From Planctomycetota bacterium (GTDB lineage: Bacteria > Planctomycetota > Planctomycetia > Pirellulales > PLA5): DNA of 64,000 bases. The position numbers were made by a program, and so were the translations under genes. The notes beneath the pieces were generated by a model. It saw nothing but the letters and a program-made list of their open reading frames with translations, did no database searches and had not been told where the DNA came from. Positions 17,649 through 27,822 of this stretch are shown here, piece by piece. The DNA lies in contig QEVJ01000053.1 of the NCBI GenBank assembly GCA_003576845.1, forward strand, positions 1 through 64,000. Reading direction: 5' to 3'. Position 1 is the first letter of the stretch; each line of letters opens with the position of its first letter.

Positions 17649-17757
17649 TTGTGAATGGAAAATGGTGGATGGCGAATTGTAAATGGGAGGAGGCGATGCA
17701 CGTGCGTGCCACGTACCTCATTCACCATTCACAACTCACCATTTTCCATTTACAATT
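17649..17757. repeat. Inverted-repeat element (AATTGTGAATGGAAAATGG ends)
   Basis: AATTGTGAATGGAAAATGGT at 17649-17668 is matched by the inverse CACCATTTTCCATTTACAAT at 17737-17756, around roughly 70 bases with further copies of the same words. It occupies most of the gap between the convergent VWA and glgA genes. The same ends bound the sdhA-sdhB gap. Confidence 0.7.
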
Positions 17758-17778
17758 CTCAGCCCAACCTCCACCCTC

Positions 17779-19293
17779 TCACCGTCCCGCCGTCGTCGGC
17801 GCTTGGCGGCGCGTCGCAATGGCTTGGCGATAGAGATCGACGTATTGCCGGGCGCTGCGGCTCCACGACCAATCTTGCTTCATGCCGGCCGTAACGATTT
17901 GCCGCCAGACTTCGGGCTCTTTGCGGAAGATGGCTTCGGCGCGGCGGAGCGTTTGCGAAAGGGCCTGGCCGGTGTATTCGGTGAAGGCAAAGCCCGTCGC
18001 CGTGCCGGAGGCGAGCGTGTCGCCGTTCGTGTCGACGATCGTGTCGGCCAGGCCGCCTGTCACGCGGACGATCGGCACCGTGCCGTACTTGAGGCTGTAA
18101 AGCTGGTTGAGGCCGCACGGCTCGAATCGGCTGGGCATGAGGAACATGTCGCAGCCAGCTTCGATGCGATGGGCGAGCGGCTCGGAGAACGTGAGCCTGG
18201 CGGCGACGCGCTCGGGATGCCGCTGGTGAACGTTCTCCATGAGGCGGTGATACTTCATGTCGCCCGTGCCGAGAAACGCCCATTGCACGTCGGCCGTGTC
18301 GCTCCATTCGCCGACGATGCTCTCGATGAGGTCGAAGCCCTTTTGATCGGCGAGGCGGCCGATGAAGCCCAACAGCGGCACGTCGGGCCGGACCGGCAAA
18401 CCGAGTTCCTCTTGCAACGCCCGTTTGCAGGCCGCCTTTCCCTCAACAAAGTTTTCGACGCCGTAGCGCGCGGGAAGATGCGGATCGGTCTCGGGATTCC
18501 AGGCGCGATAGTCAACGCCGTTGACGATGCCGCGGAGCACGTTGCGGCGATGTTGCAAAACGCCTTCCAGACCGCAGCCGAGCGGCGCGGATTGGATTTC
18601 TTCGGCGTACCGCGGGCTGACCGTGCTAAGCATGTCGGCGAACACGAGGCCGGTCTTCATCAGGTTCAGGTTGCCGAAGAACTCCATCTGCCGCCAGTTG
18701 AAGAACTTCCAATCGAGCCCGGTAAGGAGCATGTCCCAGTGCCAGAACGTGCCCTGATATGCGAGGTTGTGGATTGTGAAGACCGTGGCGATCTGCTCGT
18801 AGCCGGGGATCGCGCGGTACTCGTTGGCCAAGTAGGCGATCGACAGGGCCGCCATCCAGTCGTGGGCGTGGAGCAAGTCGACGCGGAGGTCGAGCGCGCG
18901 AATCGCGTCCATGACGGCCCGGTTGAAGAATACGTACCGTTCGCAGTTATCTTTGTAGTCACCCGTCGCGTCGCCGTATAAGCCGTCGCGGTCGTAATAG
19001 TCGTCCTGCCGGATGAAGTAGACGGGTACGTCGCCGTCGAGCGTGCTTCTGAGGAGCTCGCCGCGGACGACCTTCGTGCCGATGGGGATTTCGAGCGAGA
19101 TGCCGAGCGGCTCGAGGGTTCGGCCGGCGCGGTGGACCTGACGAAAGGCCGGCATGATGAGGGCGACTTCGTGCCCCAGGGCGGCCAGTTCCGCGGGAAG
19201 GGAGCCGCAAACGTCGGCCAGCCCGCCGGTCTTGGCGAAGGGAACCGCCTCGGTTGCGACGAACAGAATTCTCACCGCTGGATACTCCATCAT
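17779..19293 (-). CDS. glgA: Glycogen synthase (ADP-glucose type)
   Basis: This GT5 glycosyltransferase of 504 residues elongates alpha-1,4-glucan from ADP-glucose. The N-terminal substrate-binding motif is [16 protein letters not shown]. The C-terminal half has the GT-B nucleotide-sugar region [20 protein letters not shown] with the conserved Glu-Pro-Cys-Gly, and GGLADTIVD after it. HAHDWMAAL is typical of GlgA. Two adjacent ATG codons at the start are equally possible. No other glycogen gene lies nearby. It is convergent with the VWA gene. Confidence 0.92.
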   Translation of the reverse strand: MMEYPAVRILFVATEAVPFAKTGGLADVCGSLPAELAALGHEVALIMPAFRQVHRAGRTLEPLGISLEIPIGTKVVRGELLRSTLDGDVPVYFIRQDDYYDRDGLYGDATGDYKDNCERYVFFNRAVMDAIRALDLRVDLLHAHDWMAALSIAYLANEYRAIPGYEQIATVFTIHNLAYQGTFWHWDMLLTGLDWKFFNWRQMEFFGNLNLMKTGLVFADMLSTVSPRYAEEIQSAPLGCGLEGVLQHRRNVLRGIVNGVDYRAWNPETDPHLPARYGVENFVEGKAACKRALQEELGLPVRPDVPLLGFIGRLADQKGFDLIESIVGEWSDTADVQWAFLGTGDMKYHRLMENVHQRHPERVAARLTFSEPLAHRIEAGCDMFLMPSRFEPCGLNQLYSLKYGTVPIVRVTGGLADTIVDTNGDTLASGTATGFAFTEYTGQALSQTLRRAEAIFRKEPEVWRQIVTAGMKQDWSWSRSARQYVDLYRQAIATRRQAPTTAGR

Positions 19294-19560
19294 TCTCGTC
19301 GGGGCGCCGGTGGTGGCTCGGCCACCAGTGAGACGCGAGGAAGCACGCTACCATTTGCGAGTCGGTCGGCTACGCCACGGGTGGACATGCCGCCAGTGCC
19401 ACCCCAATAGCGACACGAGACGCGCGCCCGCGCGCCACACAAACGTACCCAACAGATTACCACAAAACAAACGCGGAGACGCGGAATCGGCGAGTTTTGC
19501 ACCACGCGCGGGCGGGACCTGCGCGTCATGTCCAGCGCGACGCGAACAAGCGGAACCGAC

Positions 19561-22500
19561 TCATGGAGCACGAACGCGCGCCCCGATCGGCACGAGTTTG
19601 TTGTATCGGTCGACCGGTTCGCGGGCGGTCCAGGCGATGCCGCGGAGCAGCAGCACGCGGAACAGCGGATCGTCGAACGACCACGAGTAGTGCCCAGGGA
19701 TGGAGACGAACACGCGTCCCTTGCCGTGCTCGCGGGCCCACATTTGCGGTGTGGGCGAGCCTTCCTCGACCGACGTCGCCAACAGCGTCGAGCGCGCGAT
19801 GTCGCCGGTCAATTTCCAATAGCTTTCGTCGACGAAGTGGACGCGGTCGAAGTTCCGCGTAATCGGGTGCTTGGCCGCGGTGAGGTCGAGATCGAGGGGG
19901 CCGTGGCGGAAACCGATCGGCCCGCTGCCGGACAGCCCGATGCGCTCGGCGAAGCCGTTGGCGTCAGGAAGACCTTCGACGGCCCAGTGGATGAACACCG
20001 CGCCGCCGCCGCGGGCGAGAAGCGCGTCGAGGCCCTTGGCCCGCTCGGCATCGAACCGGCCGCGCTGGAAGAACACGAGCACGTCGGCCGTTCTGAGTTG
20101 CTCGGCGTTCGGCCATTCCCAGGCCGTTTCGACGGACGTTTCGTCGTCGACGGCGAGGAGTTCCGCCCAGGCCTTTTGCCACGCGGGATAGTCGTGTTCG
20201 CCGGGACCGTGGTCTTTCGGTCCGGCCACGAGAACGAGGCGGAGCGGCCGAATCTTTTCCGGCGGATTCGGCGCGCCAGCGAGAACCGCCCGGGTTTCGT
20301 CCGGCGACCGCGGCGGTGGCGGCGGCAACTTCGATTCGAGCGGCATCGACGGCGGCGGCACGAGCAAGAACGTGAGCAAGTCCTTGAGCTTCGCGTCGCC
20401 GAGTTTTTCGTGGATGTCCTTGGGCATCACCGAGACGGCAGCGGGCTTAAGTTCTTCGACCTCGCTGCGGGCGACGCGCGTGACTTCGCCTTTCTCGTCA
20501 CCGACCAAGAGCACATCGCCCTCCGTGCGAATCGCTCCCGTCAGCACGCGGCCGTCGCCGAGGCGGAGCGTGTGCGGCACGTAGTCGGGATTGATGGCGT
20601 AGCTGGGGTTGGTCACGTCGCGGAACACGGAGGCGTAGTCGCGCTGGCGGAGGTTGGAGAGATTCGGGCCGATCTGGCCACCTTCGCCGTCGAGCGTGTG
20701 GCACTTCGCGCACAGAGCTTGGTCGCTAAAAAACACTTTGCGGCCGCGAGCCCAACTGCCGCCGTCGAGTTCTGGCGGCCGGGTGGCGATGGTTGCGGCG
20801 GCTTCGGCTTCGAGGTTCCAGGGGCGAAGGACTCGCGACAACGGGATTTCTCGGTATTTTCGCAACAAACTCGACCGCTGCTGATCTTCGTTGTCGGCAA
20901 CCACGGCGCAATTGCGGACGCCCAGAACGGCCGGACCGTCGTTCTTGTTCAATACCACACGCACCTCGACGACATCGTGCGTCAATTCGCTCATGTGCCC
21001 AATCGCGTCGGTCGATCCATCGCGGATACGCTGACTCCCTCGCACCTCACTTCCGTCAATTGCGAAAAACGCGTCGCGGCCTTGAGCGGCAAAACTGCAG
21101 ACAACGCGCTCTGGCGGAAGCTGGTAATCAAGTTGCGAACCCGGTTGCACTGCCGGGCGCAAATAGTCCTTGAAATCGAGTCGTCCGGCGATGGTCATCG
21201 TCCCAGCTCTTTCGGTCGCCGCCCAAAAGACTTCGTGATCCGCACTACCGGCGGTTAGCTTGCGCGAGATTTCGAGGTCGATGTGCGGCAGCACCGTTTC
21301 GAGCTTCGTGCCGTCCTCGCCTTCCCATTTCGCGTCGACGCCAGTCAGGTCATACTGCAAATCAATCTCCAGCACGCTCGGCAGCGCGACCTTCGTCCCG
21401 TCGCCCGCCTTCCCCGCGCCCCGCGCCCCAAGTCCCGCGCCCCGCGTAAAGTCCGGCAACTTCACCGCATAGGTCGCCGCGACGCGATGCCGCGCCGTGT
21501 TGAGAACAAACGTGCGGCGGTCCGGCGAGAGGCCGACACCGTACACGGCCAAATCGTTGCGCGGCGTGTTGAGTTGGCGTTCGACCACCGCGTAGCCCGG
21601 CCGGTGCAGCTCGAAACGGTCGCCTGCGGCGACGTATTTGCCGTATTCGATGCGGACCTTCGACGCGATACCGGCGAGCGTCGCCGGATCGATCTCCCGA
21701 TCGAACGCGATGCGGACTTCGGTCGGCGTTTGGGCCCAGGTGTAAACGGGCTGCGGCGCGGCGCGGTCCGTGTAGGCGACCTGGTAGAGCTTGCCGTGTC
21801 CCGCAGGTCCGGTGCCCCAATCCGGTCCGCCGCTGTGAACGCTTACCACCATGTCCCCGCGTGGCGAAATGCAGGCATCGACGGTGAGCATGTTGAGCGA
21901 CGCGATGAGGTGGTTCTGCGCCACGTAGCCCGCCGGCGTCCTGACGAGCTTAGTGCGATAAATCTTGCCGCGCGAGTACCCGCAGACGATCGCGTCGCCG
22001 GCCCAGTGCTTCGGCCCGAACGTCGGTCCGCCGTTGACCGGTTCGTTGAAGTGAATGCCGCAGGTCGATTGATGTTGCGGGGCGTAGTCGAACGTGCTCG
22101 GTTCGTCGACGACGTTCGGCAGATGCTTTGGATGCCGCGGCGGGAAGCCGTAATGCTTGCCGCGCTCGATGTGCAGCAGTTCGTCGAACGGGTTGCCGTT
22201 CGGTAGCCACGTCGCGCCTTCCTGATCGGTGCAGAACAGGTCGCCGGCGGCGTTGATCGCCATTCCGACGGGCCAGCGGACGCCCGTGCAGAAGATTTCT
22301 CGCGACTTGAGATCGGGCGCGACGCGGAGAATCGTACCCCGCTCGCTCTTGATGTCGTAATGGGCGCGGCCTTCCTTATCGAGCACGTAGGCGTTGCTGT
22401 AGTCCTCGGTGCCTTGGGCGAAATAGACGCTGCCGTCCTTCGGATCGAAGGCGACGCCGACCGAATCGACGTTGTGCGGCGATTCCTTCCAGCCCGTGGC

Positions 22501-23748
22501 GATGACGATCTCGCGGTCGGCCCGGTCGTCGGTGTTGTCGTCGACAATCAGCGAGAGCTTGCCTTTGCTGGCGACGAATACGCCGGCGCCGTGGGCATAT
22601 TTGGGCGGCGTGAGGGCGAGGCCGATCGCGCCGCGAATCCGGCCTTTGCTCTCCCAAAACGTTTCGACCTTGTCTTCGAGTCCGTCGCCGTCGGTGTCGC
22701 TCAAGAGATAGACGTCGCCGTTATACGCGAGGGCGACAAGCTTGCCGTCGCGGCGATACTTGAGGTTGTTGACGTTCGGCAGATCGACGGGAAGTTGCCG
22801 CGACGTGAAGCCGGGGACGAGCATTTGCAGCGGCGGACTCTCGACGCTCACGAGGCGATGGCCACCACCCTCGGGCGCGAGCCGCGGGAGCTTTGTCTTG
22901 AACAGCGCCGCGTGCTTGGCGGCGAGATAGGCTTCGACCTTGGCGCGCTCGTCGTCGGTGAGAACGCGGTCGTAGATCAGCACTTCGGCGAAATCGGCTT
23001 CGATGTGGCCGTGGGTTTCGGCGGCGGCGAAGTTGTTGAAATAGCGTCCGCCGACCGTAAGGCGATCGGCGCGGAGTTTGCCCTCGGCACGATCGCGGCG
23101 GCCCTCGGCCTTGCCATCGACGTATAGCCGCGTGTCGCCCTTTCCCGGTTTGGTGGTGAAGACGAGCGTGTGCAGCGTGCCGAAGGGATGTGCGGCGTCG
23201 AACAGGTCGCCGGCGCCGCCGAAGCCCGCGCCTTCGGCGTTGAGGGTCTCCCAGCGGGTCGTGGCCGCTGGGCCGAGGTCGAGATTGACGCCGGTTTGAT
23301 AATCATTCGCGCCGTTGCGGTTGAGGGCCATGAAGGCCCGCCAGTCGCCGGCGTTGCTCTGCGGGGCGGCGACGATGATGACCGTCGACTCGGCGAGGTC
23401 CGCGTTCCAACCGACGTGGGCGAGATGATCGTCGATGCCGTCGAAACGAACGGCGGCGGAGTCTTTGTCGGCGTAGAATCGCGGCTGAGCTTCGGCGGCT
23501 TTCTGCACGGCGTGCCGGCCGTGGCCCGAGGCGTCGTGCCAGACGTCGAGCTTATCGTCGTCCGCGGCGAGCGCTGGCATTTTGGCGGCGGCCCGGGCGG
23601 CGTTCTCGCGCGAAGCGTCTAGCCAAACCTGAAGTCCGTCCTTCACCGGCAAGCGCTCGTCGGCCCAAGGCTCCGATGCTTGAATGCGCAGCACGGCTAT
23701 GGCGGCAAAGATTAACGCAAACGCTAAAACGGATAGGCAACGGTACAT
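19561..23748 (-). CDS. Secreted LamG / beta-propeller / cytochrome c / ThuA multidomain protein
   Basis: This 1395-residue exported protein has, in order: a signal peptide (LSVLAFALIFAAIAVLRIQA); a LamG-like domain (about 30-280, with SGHGRHAVQKAAEAQPRFYA); a PVC-type membrane-bound dehydrogenase propeller (about 300-650); a linker and carbohydrate-binding-like region; a class I c-type haem site CAKCH at 1013-1017 followed by the usual PVC haem-domain tail; and a C-terminal ThuA-like glutamine-amidotransferase-fold domain (about 1165-1395). Such proteins are typical of planctomycetes and are thought to act in periplasmic sugar or polymer oxidation; the substrate is unknown. The ATG at 23748 gives a clean signal peptide. 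Residues near 770-785 (GLGARGAGKAGDG) are encoded by a GC-rich repeat. Confidence 0.85.
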   Translation of the reverse strand: MYRCLSVLAFALIFAAIAVLRIQASEPWADERLPVKDGLQVWLDASRENAARAAAKMPALAADDDKLDVWHDASGHGRHAVQKAAEAQPRFYADKDSAAVRFDGIDDHLAHVGWNADLAESTVIIVAAPQSNAGDWRAFMALNRNGANDYQTGVNLDLGPAATTRWETLNAEGAGFGGAGDLFDAAHPFGTLHTLVFTTKPGKGDTRLYVDGKAEGRRDRAEGKLRADRLTVGGRYFNNFAAAETHGHIEADFAEVLIYDRVLTDDERAKVEAYLAAKHAALFKTKLPRLAPEGGGHRLVSVESPPLQMLVPGFTSRQLPVDLPNVNNLKYRRDGKLVALAYNGDVYLLSDTDGDGLEDKVETFWESKGRIRGAIGLALTPPKYAHGAGVFVASKGKLSLIVDDNTDDRADREIVIATGWKESPHNVDSVGVAFDPKDGSVYFAQGTEDYSNAYVLDKEGRAHYDIKSERGTILRVAPDLKSREIFCTGVRWPVGMAINAAGDLFCTDQEGATWLPNGNPFDELLHIERGKHYGFPPRHPKHLPNVVDEPSTFDYAPQHQSTCGIHFNEPVNGGPTFGPKHWAGDAIVCGYSRGKIYRTKLVRTPAGYVAQNHLIASLNMLTVDACISPRGDMVVSVHSGGPDWGTGPAGHGKLYQVAYTDRAAPQPVYTWAQTPTEVRIAFDREIDPATLAGIASKVRIEYGKYVAAGDRFELHRPGYAVVERQLNTPRNDLAVYGVGLSPDRRTFVLNTARHRVAATYAVKLPDFTRGAGLGARGAGKAGDGTKVALPSVLEIDLQYDLTGVDAKWEGEDGTKLETVLPHIDLEISRKLTAGSADHEVFWAATERAGTMTIAGRLDFKDYLRPAVQPGSQLDYQLPPERVVCSFAAQGRDAFFAIDGSEVRGSQRIRDGSTDAIGHMSELTHDVVEVRVVLNKNDGPAVLGVRNCAVVADNEDQQRSSLLRKYREIPLSRVLRPWNLEAEAAATIATRPPELDGGSWARGRKVFFSDQALCAKCHTLDGEGGQIGPNLSNLRQRDYASVFRDVTNPSYAINPDYVPHTLRLGDGRVLTGAIRTEGDVLLVGDEKGEVTRVARSEVEELKPAAVSVMPKDIHEKLGDAKLKDLLTFLLVPPPSMPLESKLPPPPPRSPDETRAVLAGAPNPPEKIRPLRLVLVAGPKDHGPGEHDYPAWQKAWAELLAVDDETSVETAWEWPNAEQLRTADVLVFFQRGRFDAERAKGLDALLARGGGAVFIHWAVEGLPDANGFAERIGLSGSGPIGFRHGPLDLDLTAAKHPITRNFDRVHFVDESYWKLTGDIARSTLLATSVEEGSPTPQMWAREHGKGRVFVSIPGHYSWSFDDPLFRVLLLRGIAWTAREPVDRYNKLVPIGARVRAP
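21411..21447. repeat. GC-rich repeat inside the LamG/ThuA gene
   Basis: CCCCGCGCCCCGCGCCCC-type sequence, the same family as at 17563 and 40408, is embedded in frame in the long minus-strand gene. There it encodes the Gly/Ala/Arg insert GLGARGAGKAGDG between two structured regions. Confidence 0.6.
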
Positions 23749-23830
23749 ATCGATTCCGCCAAAGTTGAACACGGAGCAGAATTGCGATGCGCGGGCAAAG
23801 GTTGCGCGAAGCGTCGAGTCGATTGTCGAA

Positions 23831-23997
23831 CGCGGAGGACACAGAGGACGCGGAGGGAACGCAGAGAATACATCTTTGGTCGGTTGCGGGCATTAACCGC
23901 CGTTGTTCGAAGACCTGCTTCCTTTGCCGCGAATGAGCGCGGCGCCAACGCATCTCCTCTGCGAAACCTCCGCGTCCTCTGCGTCCTCCGCGTCGAA
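23831..23997. repeat. Inverted CAGAGGACGCGGAG-type element between divergent giant genes
   Basis: GCGGAGGACACAGAGGACGC-type sequence at 23831-23869 is matched in inverse orientation at 23956-23997 (CTCTGCG...CCTCCGCGTCCTCTGCG). The 427-base gap between the two divergent dehydrogenase genes (23749-24175) holds this element, presumably their promoters, and no gene I can see. An AT-rich stretch GTAAATTATGCTAG at 24116-24129 could be the -10 region for the rightward gene. Confidence 0.6.
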
Positions 23998-24175
23998 TAA
24001 TGCGCTTCGCCTCCGCCGGACGGATTCTAGTTTGCTCGCAAACGCGCGGTCAAGCAAACTTGCCCAACCGACAACGGTAGATTCTCGCCGGTCGGCGCTA
24101 TTACCGCGGGGCGGTGTAAATTATGCTAGAAAGCTCAAATTGTCCTGCTGTTTTTGCGCATAGGAGTGTGTTGCG

Positions 24176-27100
24176 ATGCATCGGAATCGTTCTGCGGATC
24201 GTTGCCCTGCTGTCGGGTCGCGGCGGGCGTGGTGGTGGGCTTCGGCGGCCATTGCGGCGACCGTCGTGGTTGTCCGCGTTGCGTCGGCGCTGGCTCAAGG
24301 GGAAGTGAAGCCCGCGTTTGCCTCGAAGCTCGTCACGCGCGACACGAAGGAGCATGCCGTTGAAATTGACGTGGATATCTCCGGCGCGAAGCAGTTGTTT
24401 CTCGTCGTCACCGACGGCGGCGACGGGTTCTCCTGCGATTGGGCCGATTGGGCCGAACCGCGCCTCATCACCGACAAGGGCGAAACGAAGCTCACCGATC
24501 TCAAGTGGAAGTCCGCATCGAGCGAGTGGGGCCAGGTCCGCGCGAACAAAAACGCCGGCGGCGGGGCCCTGCGGATTGCGGGCAAGGCGGTCGAGTATGG
24601 CATCGGAGCACATGCCAATAGCGTGATTCAGTTCGACTTGCCCGCGGGGGCGAAGCGATTCAAGGCCAGGGCCGGCCTTGACAACGGCGGGACCGATCAA
24701 GGCGGCGGTTCGACCGTCGAGTTCTTCGTGTTCACCGAGAAGCCGCCGCGGCAATTCTTGGCAAAACGTTCGGGCGGTGGCGGCGGCGGCCGCGATAGCG
24801 ACCAGCGGAATCCCGAAAACGCCGTCGCCGGTTTGGACGTCTACGAAGGTCTCGAAGCGACCCTCTTCGCCAGCGAGCCGACGCTCGCCAACCCGACGAA
24901 CATCGACGTCGACGCCCGCGGCCGCGTTTGGGTGTGCGACGTCGCCAACTATCGCGGTCACAACGGCGAACGGCCCGAGGGCGATCGCATTTTGATCCTC
25001 GAAGACACCGACCACGACGGCAAATCGGACAAGTCGACCGTGTTCTATCAGGGCAAGGACCTGATCTCGCCGCAGGGGATTTGCGTGCTGGGCAACAAGG
25101 TGATCGTCTCCGCGTCACCGAACGTGTGGGTGTTCACCGACGAAAACGGCGACGACAAGCCGGACAAAAAAGAGGCGATGTTCACGAACACCGGCGACCG
25201 GCAGCACGACCACTCCGTTCACTCGTTCGTGTTCGGACCGGACGGCAAGCTGTACTTCAACATGGGCAACGCGGGCAGCAAGGTTTGCGACAAGAACGGC
25301 AACGTGATCGTCGACAAAGCCGGCAACAAGGTGCAAAACGACGGGCATCCCTATCGCCAGGGGATGGTGTTTCGCTGCAACCTCGACGGCAGCGAGTTCG
25401 AAACGCTCGCCCACAATTTTCGCAACAACTACGAAGTCTGCGTCGATAGTTTTGGCAACATCTGGCAGAGCGACAACGACGACGACGGCAATAAGGCCGT
25501 GCGGATCAACTACGTCATGGAAGGCGGCAACTACGGCTACACGGACGAAATGACCGGCGCGGGCTGGCAATCGCCGCGGACCAACATGGAGAAAGAGATT
25601 CCGCGGCGGCACTGGCATCAAGACGATCCGGGCGTCGTGCCGAACGTGCTCGTCACCGGCGCCGGCGCGCCCTCGGGGATATGCGTGTACGAAGGCGATC
25701 TCTTGCCGAAGCCGTTTCACGGCAACGTGCTGCACTGCGAGCCGGGGCAGAATTCGGTGCGGTGTTATCGCATGGAAAAGGACGGCGCGGGCTTCAAGTG
25801 CGTCGAGACGGTCGAAATTCTCAAAGGCACGCGCGATAACTGGTTCCGCCCGGCGGATGTCTGCGTCGCGCCGGATGGGTCAGTGTTCGTGAGCGATTGG
25901 TACGATCCCGGCGTGGGTGGGCACGCACAGGGCGATACGGGGCGGGGGCGGATATTTCGCGTGGCGCCGAAGGGGAAGAAGTATGAGGTGCCAAAGATTG
26001 ACCTCGCCACGCCAAACGGTGCGGTAGCTGCGTTACTAAGCCCGGCGTTATCGATTCGTTTCCTTGGTTTTCGCGCCGCCGAGACGATGTTGCCAAAGTT
26101 GGTGAGTCATGAAGAGTCAAACGATGCAATGGATGACTTGCTCGACAAGGCCGGCGATATCGGAAGCGCGAGGATCGCCTGGTTTGCTGTAACTGCACGG
26201 CACAAGGACGTGGTCGGCAAGGAGCGCGACGAATTAGCGTCGGTAACTGCAATGCTTGCTTTCGGGTTGTACGATCGGAAGTTAGACGAACGCTTTCTTC
26301 CAATGGCGTATTTCGATGCACGAAGCCGCGGAGCCGATGCACTCGTAACCGCGATTGATGCAGTTGTTAAGGTTAACAACCTAGAGCTACTCGACGAAGG
26401 CAGGCTTGATAGTGCGGCGTTGGCTAAATCGGCGATTGCCCTACGGAGTGTTGATGATGGCCGCATTCCAGCACGTTGGGCCGCGCTCGCCAGGTTTCAT
26501 GACGGCCAAGACCGCTGGTATCTCGAAGCGCTAGGCATTGGCGCGGCGAACAAGTGGGATGCTTGCCTCGACGCCTGGCTCGAAAAGGTTGGCGACAAGT
26601 GGAATACCCCCGCCGGGCGCGACATCATCTGGCGGAGCCGTGCGAAGAAGACGCCGGGCTATCTCGCTAAAATCATTCTCGACGAGTCGATTCCAACCGG
26701 CGACTTGCCGCGCTATCTGCGGGCGTTTGATTTTCAAGCCAAGGGACCGGAACTCGACGCCGCGCTCGTGCAGATCGCCTTCGCCGGCTTCGACGACGCG
26801 GAACGCCGCAAGCTCGTTTCGACGGAAGCCCTCAAGCGGCTCGGCCGCGGCTTCGACGTGACGAAAGACCCGCGGGCACAGGCGGCGCTCGGCCAATTGC
26901 TCGACGAAATACGCGGCACGAGCCAGTTCGTCGATCTGGTGAGCCGCTTCCACTTGCAAGACCGCTACGACGACCTCCTGGCGCTCGCCCAGCAGCAGCC
27001 CGACGGGCAATTGGCCCTCGAAGCGATGCAGGCGCTGTTGGCCGCGAGCGAGGGGCCGGCGCTCGTCGAAAAGGCGATTGCCAGCGGCGACGTAACCGCG

Positions 27101-27604
27101 GCCGCGAGCACGGCGATCGCGCTGGGCGGCGTGACCAGCAAGGAATCGCACGACATTCTGCTCTGGGCGCTCATGGACGTGAGCCGGCATTTGGAGATTC
27201 GCAAGGCGGCGGCCCGCTCGCTCGCCAAGACGAAGCACGGGGCCGAACACATTCTGGAAATGGTCAAGGACGAGATGATTCCGCACGAAGTGGCGGCCGG
27301 TGCGGCGTTCACGTTGCACGCCGCCCCGTGGCCGGAAGTTCGCGCCGAAGCAGGAAAACTCTTCCCGCCGCCGCCGTCGAAGAACGACGCCCCGCTGCCC
27401 GCGATCGGCGAGTTGGTCAAACGCCGCGGCGACGCCACCCGCGGAAAGGCGGTTTTTGCCAACGCCGGCACGTGCGCGAAGTGCCACAAAGTCGGCGACG
27501 AAGGCAAGGAAGTCGGCCCGGCGCTTGGCGAAATCGGCGACAAGCTGTCGCTGGCCGCGCTGTACGAGTCGATCCTGTTCCCGAAACGTACACACTGCGG
27601 CTAG
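24176..27604 (+). CDS. Secreted PVC-type dehydrogenase / HEAT / cytochrome c protein, frameshifted near its 3' end
   Basis: The frame encodes 1142 residues. It has a signal peptide (RRAWWWASAAIAATVVVVRV), an NPCBM-like carbohydrate-binding domain (about 40-190, with AVEYGIGAHANSVIQFDLPA), a PVC dehydrogenase propeller (about 215-610), HEAT-like alpha repeats (about 620-1060) and a c-type haem site CAKCH at 1100-1104. After SILFP (27581-27583) the frame runs into PKRTHCG and stops. The expected continuation, TYTLRLEDGSVVTGLL, is present one frame over (next entry). Homologues have about nine more residues (SAGISHNYE-like) at the break, so a deletion of about 25 bases fits. Whether the haem domain still folds is unclear. 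Confidence 0.8.
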   Translation: MHRNRSADRCPAVGSRRAWWWASAAIAATVVVVRVASALAQGEVKPAFASKLVTRDTKEHAVEIDVDISGAKQLFLVVTDGGDGFSCDWADWAEPRLITDKGETKLTDLKWKSASSEWGQVRANKNAGGGALRIAGKAVEYGIGAHANSVIQFDLPAGAKRFKARAGLDNGGTDQGGGSTVEFFVFTEKPPRQFLAKRSGGGGGGRDSDQRNPENAVAGLDVYEGLEATLFASEPTLANPTNIDVDARGRVWVCDVANYRGHNGERPEGDRILILEDTDHDGKSDKSTVFYQGKDLISPQGICVLGNKVIVSASPNVWVFTDENGDDKPDKKEAMFTNTGDRQHDHSVHSFVFGPDGKLYFNMGNAGSKVCDKNGNVIVDKAGNKVQNDGHPYRQGMVFRCNLDGSEFETLAHNFRNNYEVCVDSFGNIWQSDNDDDGNKAVRINYVMEGGNYGYTDEMTGAGWQSPRTNMEKEIPRRHWHQDDPGVVPNVLVTGAGAPSGICVYEGDLLPKPFHGNVLHCEPGQNSVRCYRMEKDGAGFKCVETVEILKGTRDNWFRPADVCVAPDGSVFVSDWYDPGVGGHAQGDTGRGRIFRVAPKGKKYEVPKIDLATPNGAVAALLSPALSIRFLGFRAAETMLPKLVSHEESNDAMDDLLDKAGDIGSARIAWFAVTARHKDVVGKERDELASVTAMLAFGLYDRKLDERFLPMAYFDARSRGADALVTAIDAVVKVNNLELLDEGRLDSAALAKSAIALRSVDDGRIPARWAALARFHDGQDRWYLEALGIGAANKWDACLDAWLEKVGDKWNTPAGRDIIWRSRAKKTPGYLAKIILDESIPTGDLPRYLRAFDFQAKGPELDAALVQIAFAGFDDAERRKLVSTEALKRLGRGFDVTKDPRAQAALGQLLDEIRGTSQFVDLVSRFHLQDRYDDLLALAQQQPDGQLALEAMQALLAASEGPALVEKAIASGDVTAAASTAIALGGVTSKESHDILLWALMDVSRHLEIRKAAARSLAKTKHGAEHILEMVKDEMIPHEVAAGAAFTLHAAPWPEVRAEAGKLFPPPPSKNDAPLPAIGELVKRRGDATRGKAVFANAGTCAKCHKVGDEGKEVGPALGEIGDKLSLAALYESILFPKRTHCG

Positions 27605-27822
27605 AGGACGGCAGCGTCGTAACGGGCTTGCTCGTGAGCCGCACGCCGCAAGAGATCGTCATCAAGGGCGAAGACGCGCTGTCGCGGACGTACAAGGCCG
27701 ACGAGGTCGAAGACATCAAGAAGCAAACCGTCTCGATCATGCCGGCCGACTTGCAAAAGCTGATGACGGTGGAGGAACTCGTCGACGTGGTGGAGTATCT
27801 GACGACGCTCAAGAAGAAGTAG
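27583..27822 (+). pseudogene. Out-of-frame C-terminal end of the PVC-type dehydrogenase
   Basis: In frame 1 the codons from 27583 read ETYTLRLEDGSVVTGLLVSR and end in MTVEELVDVVEYLTTLKKK, the standard ending of the PVC haem domain. The segment has no start codon or ribosome site of its own and is clearly the tail of the preceding gene, displaced by the frameshift at 27583/27584. Confidence 0.8.
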
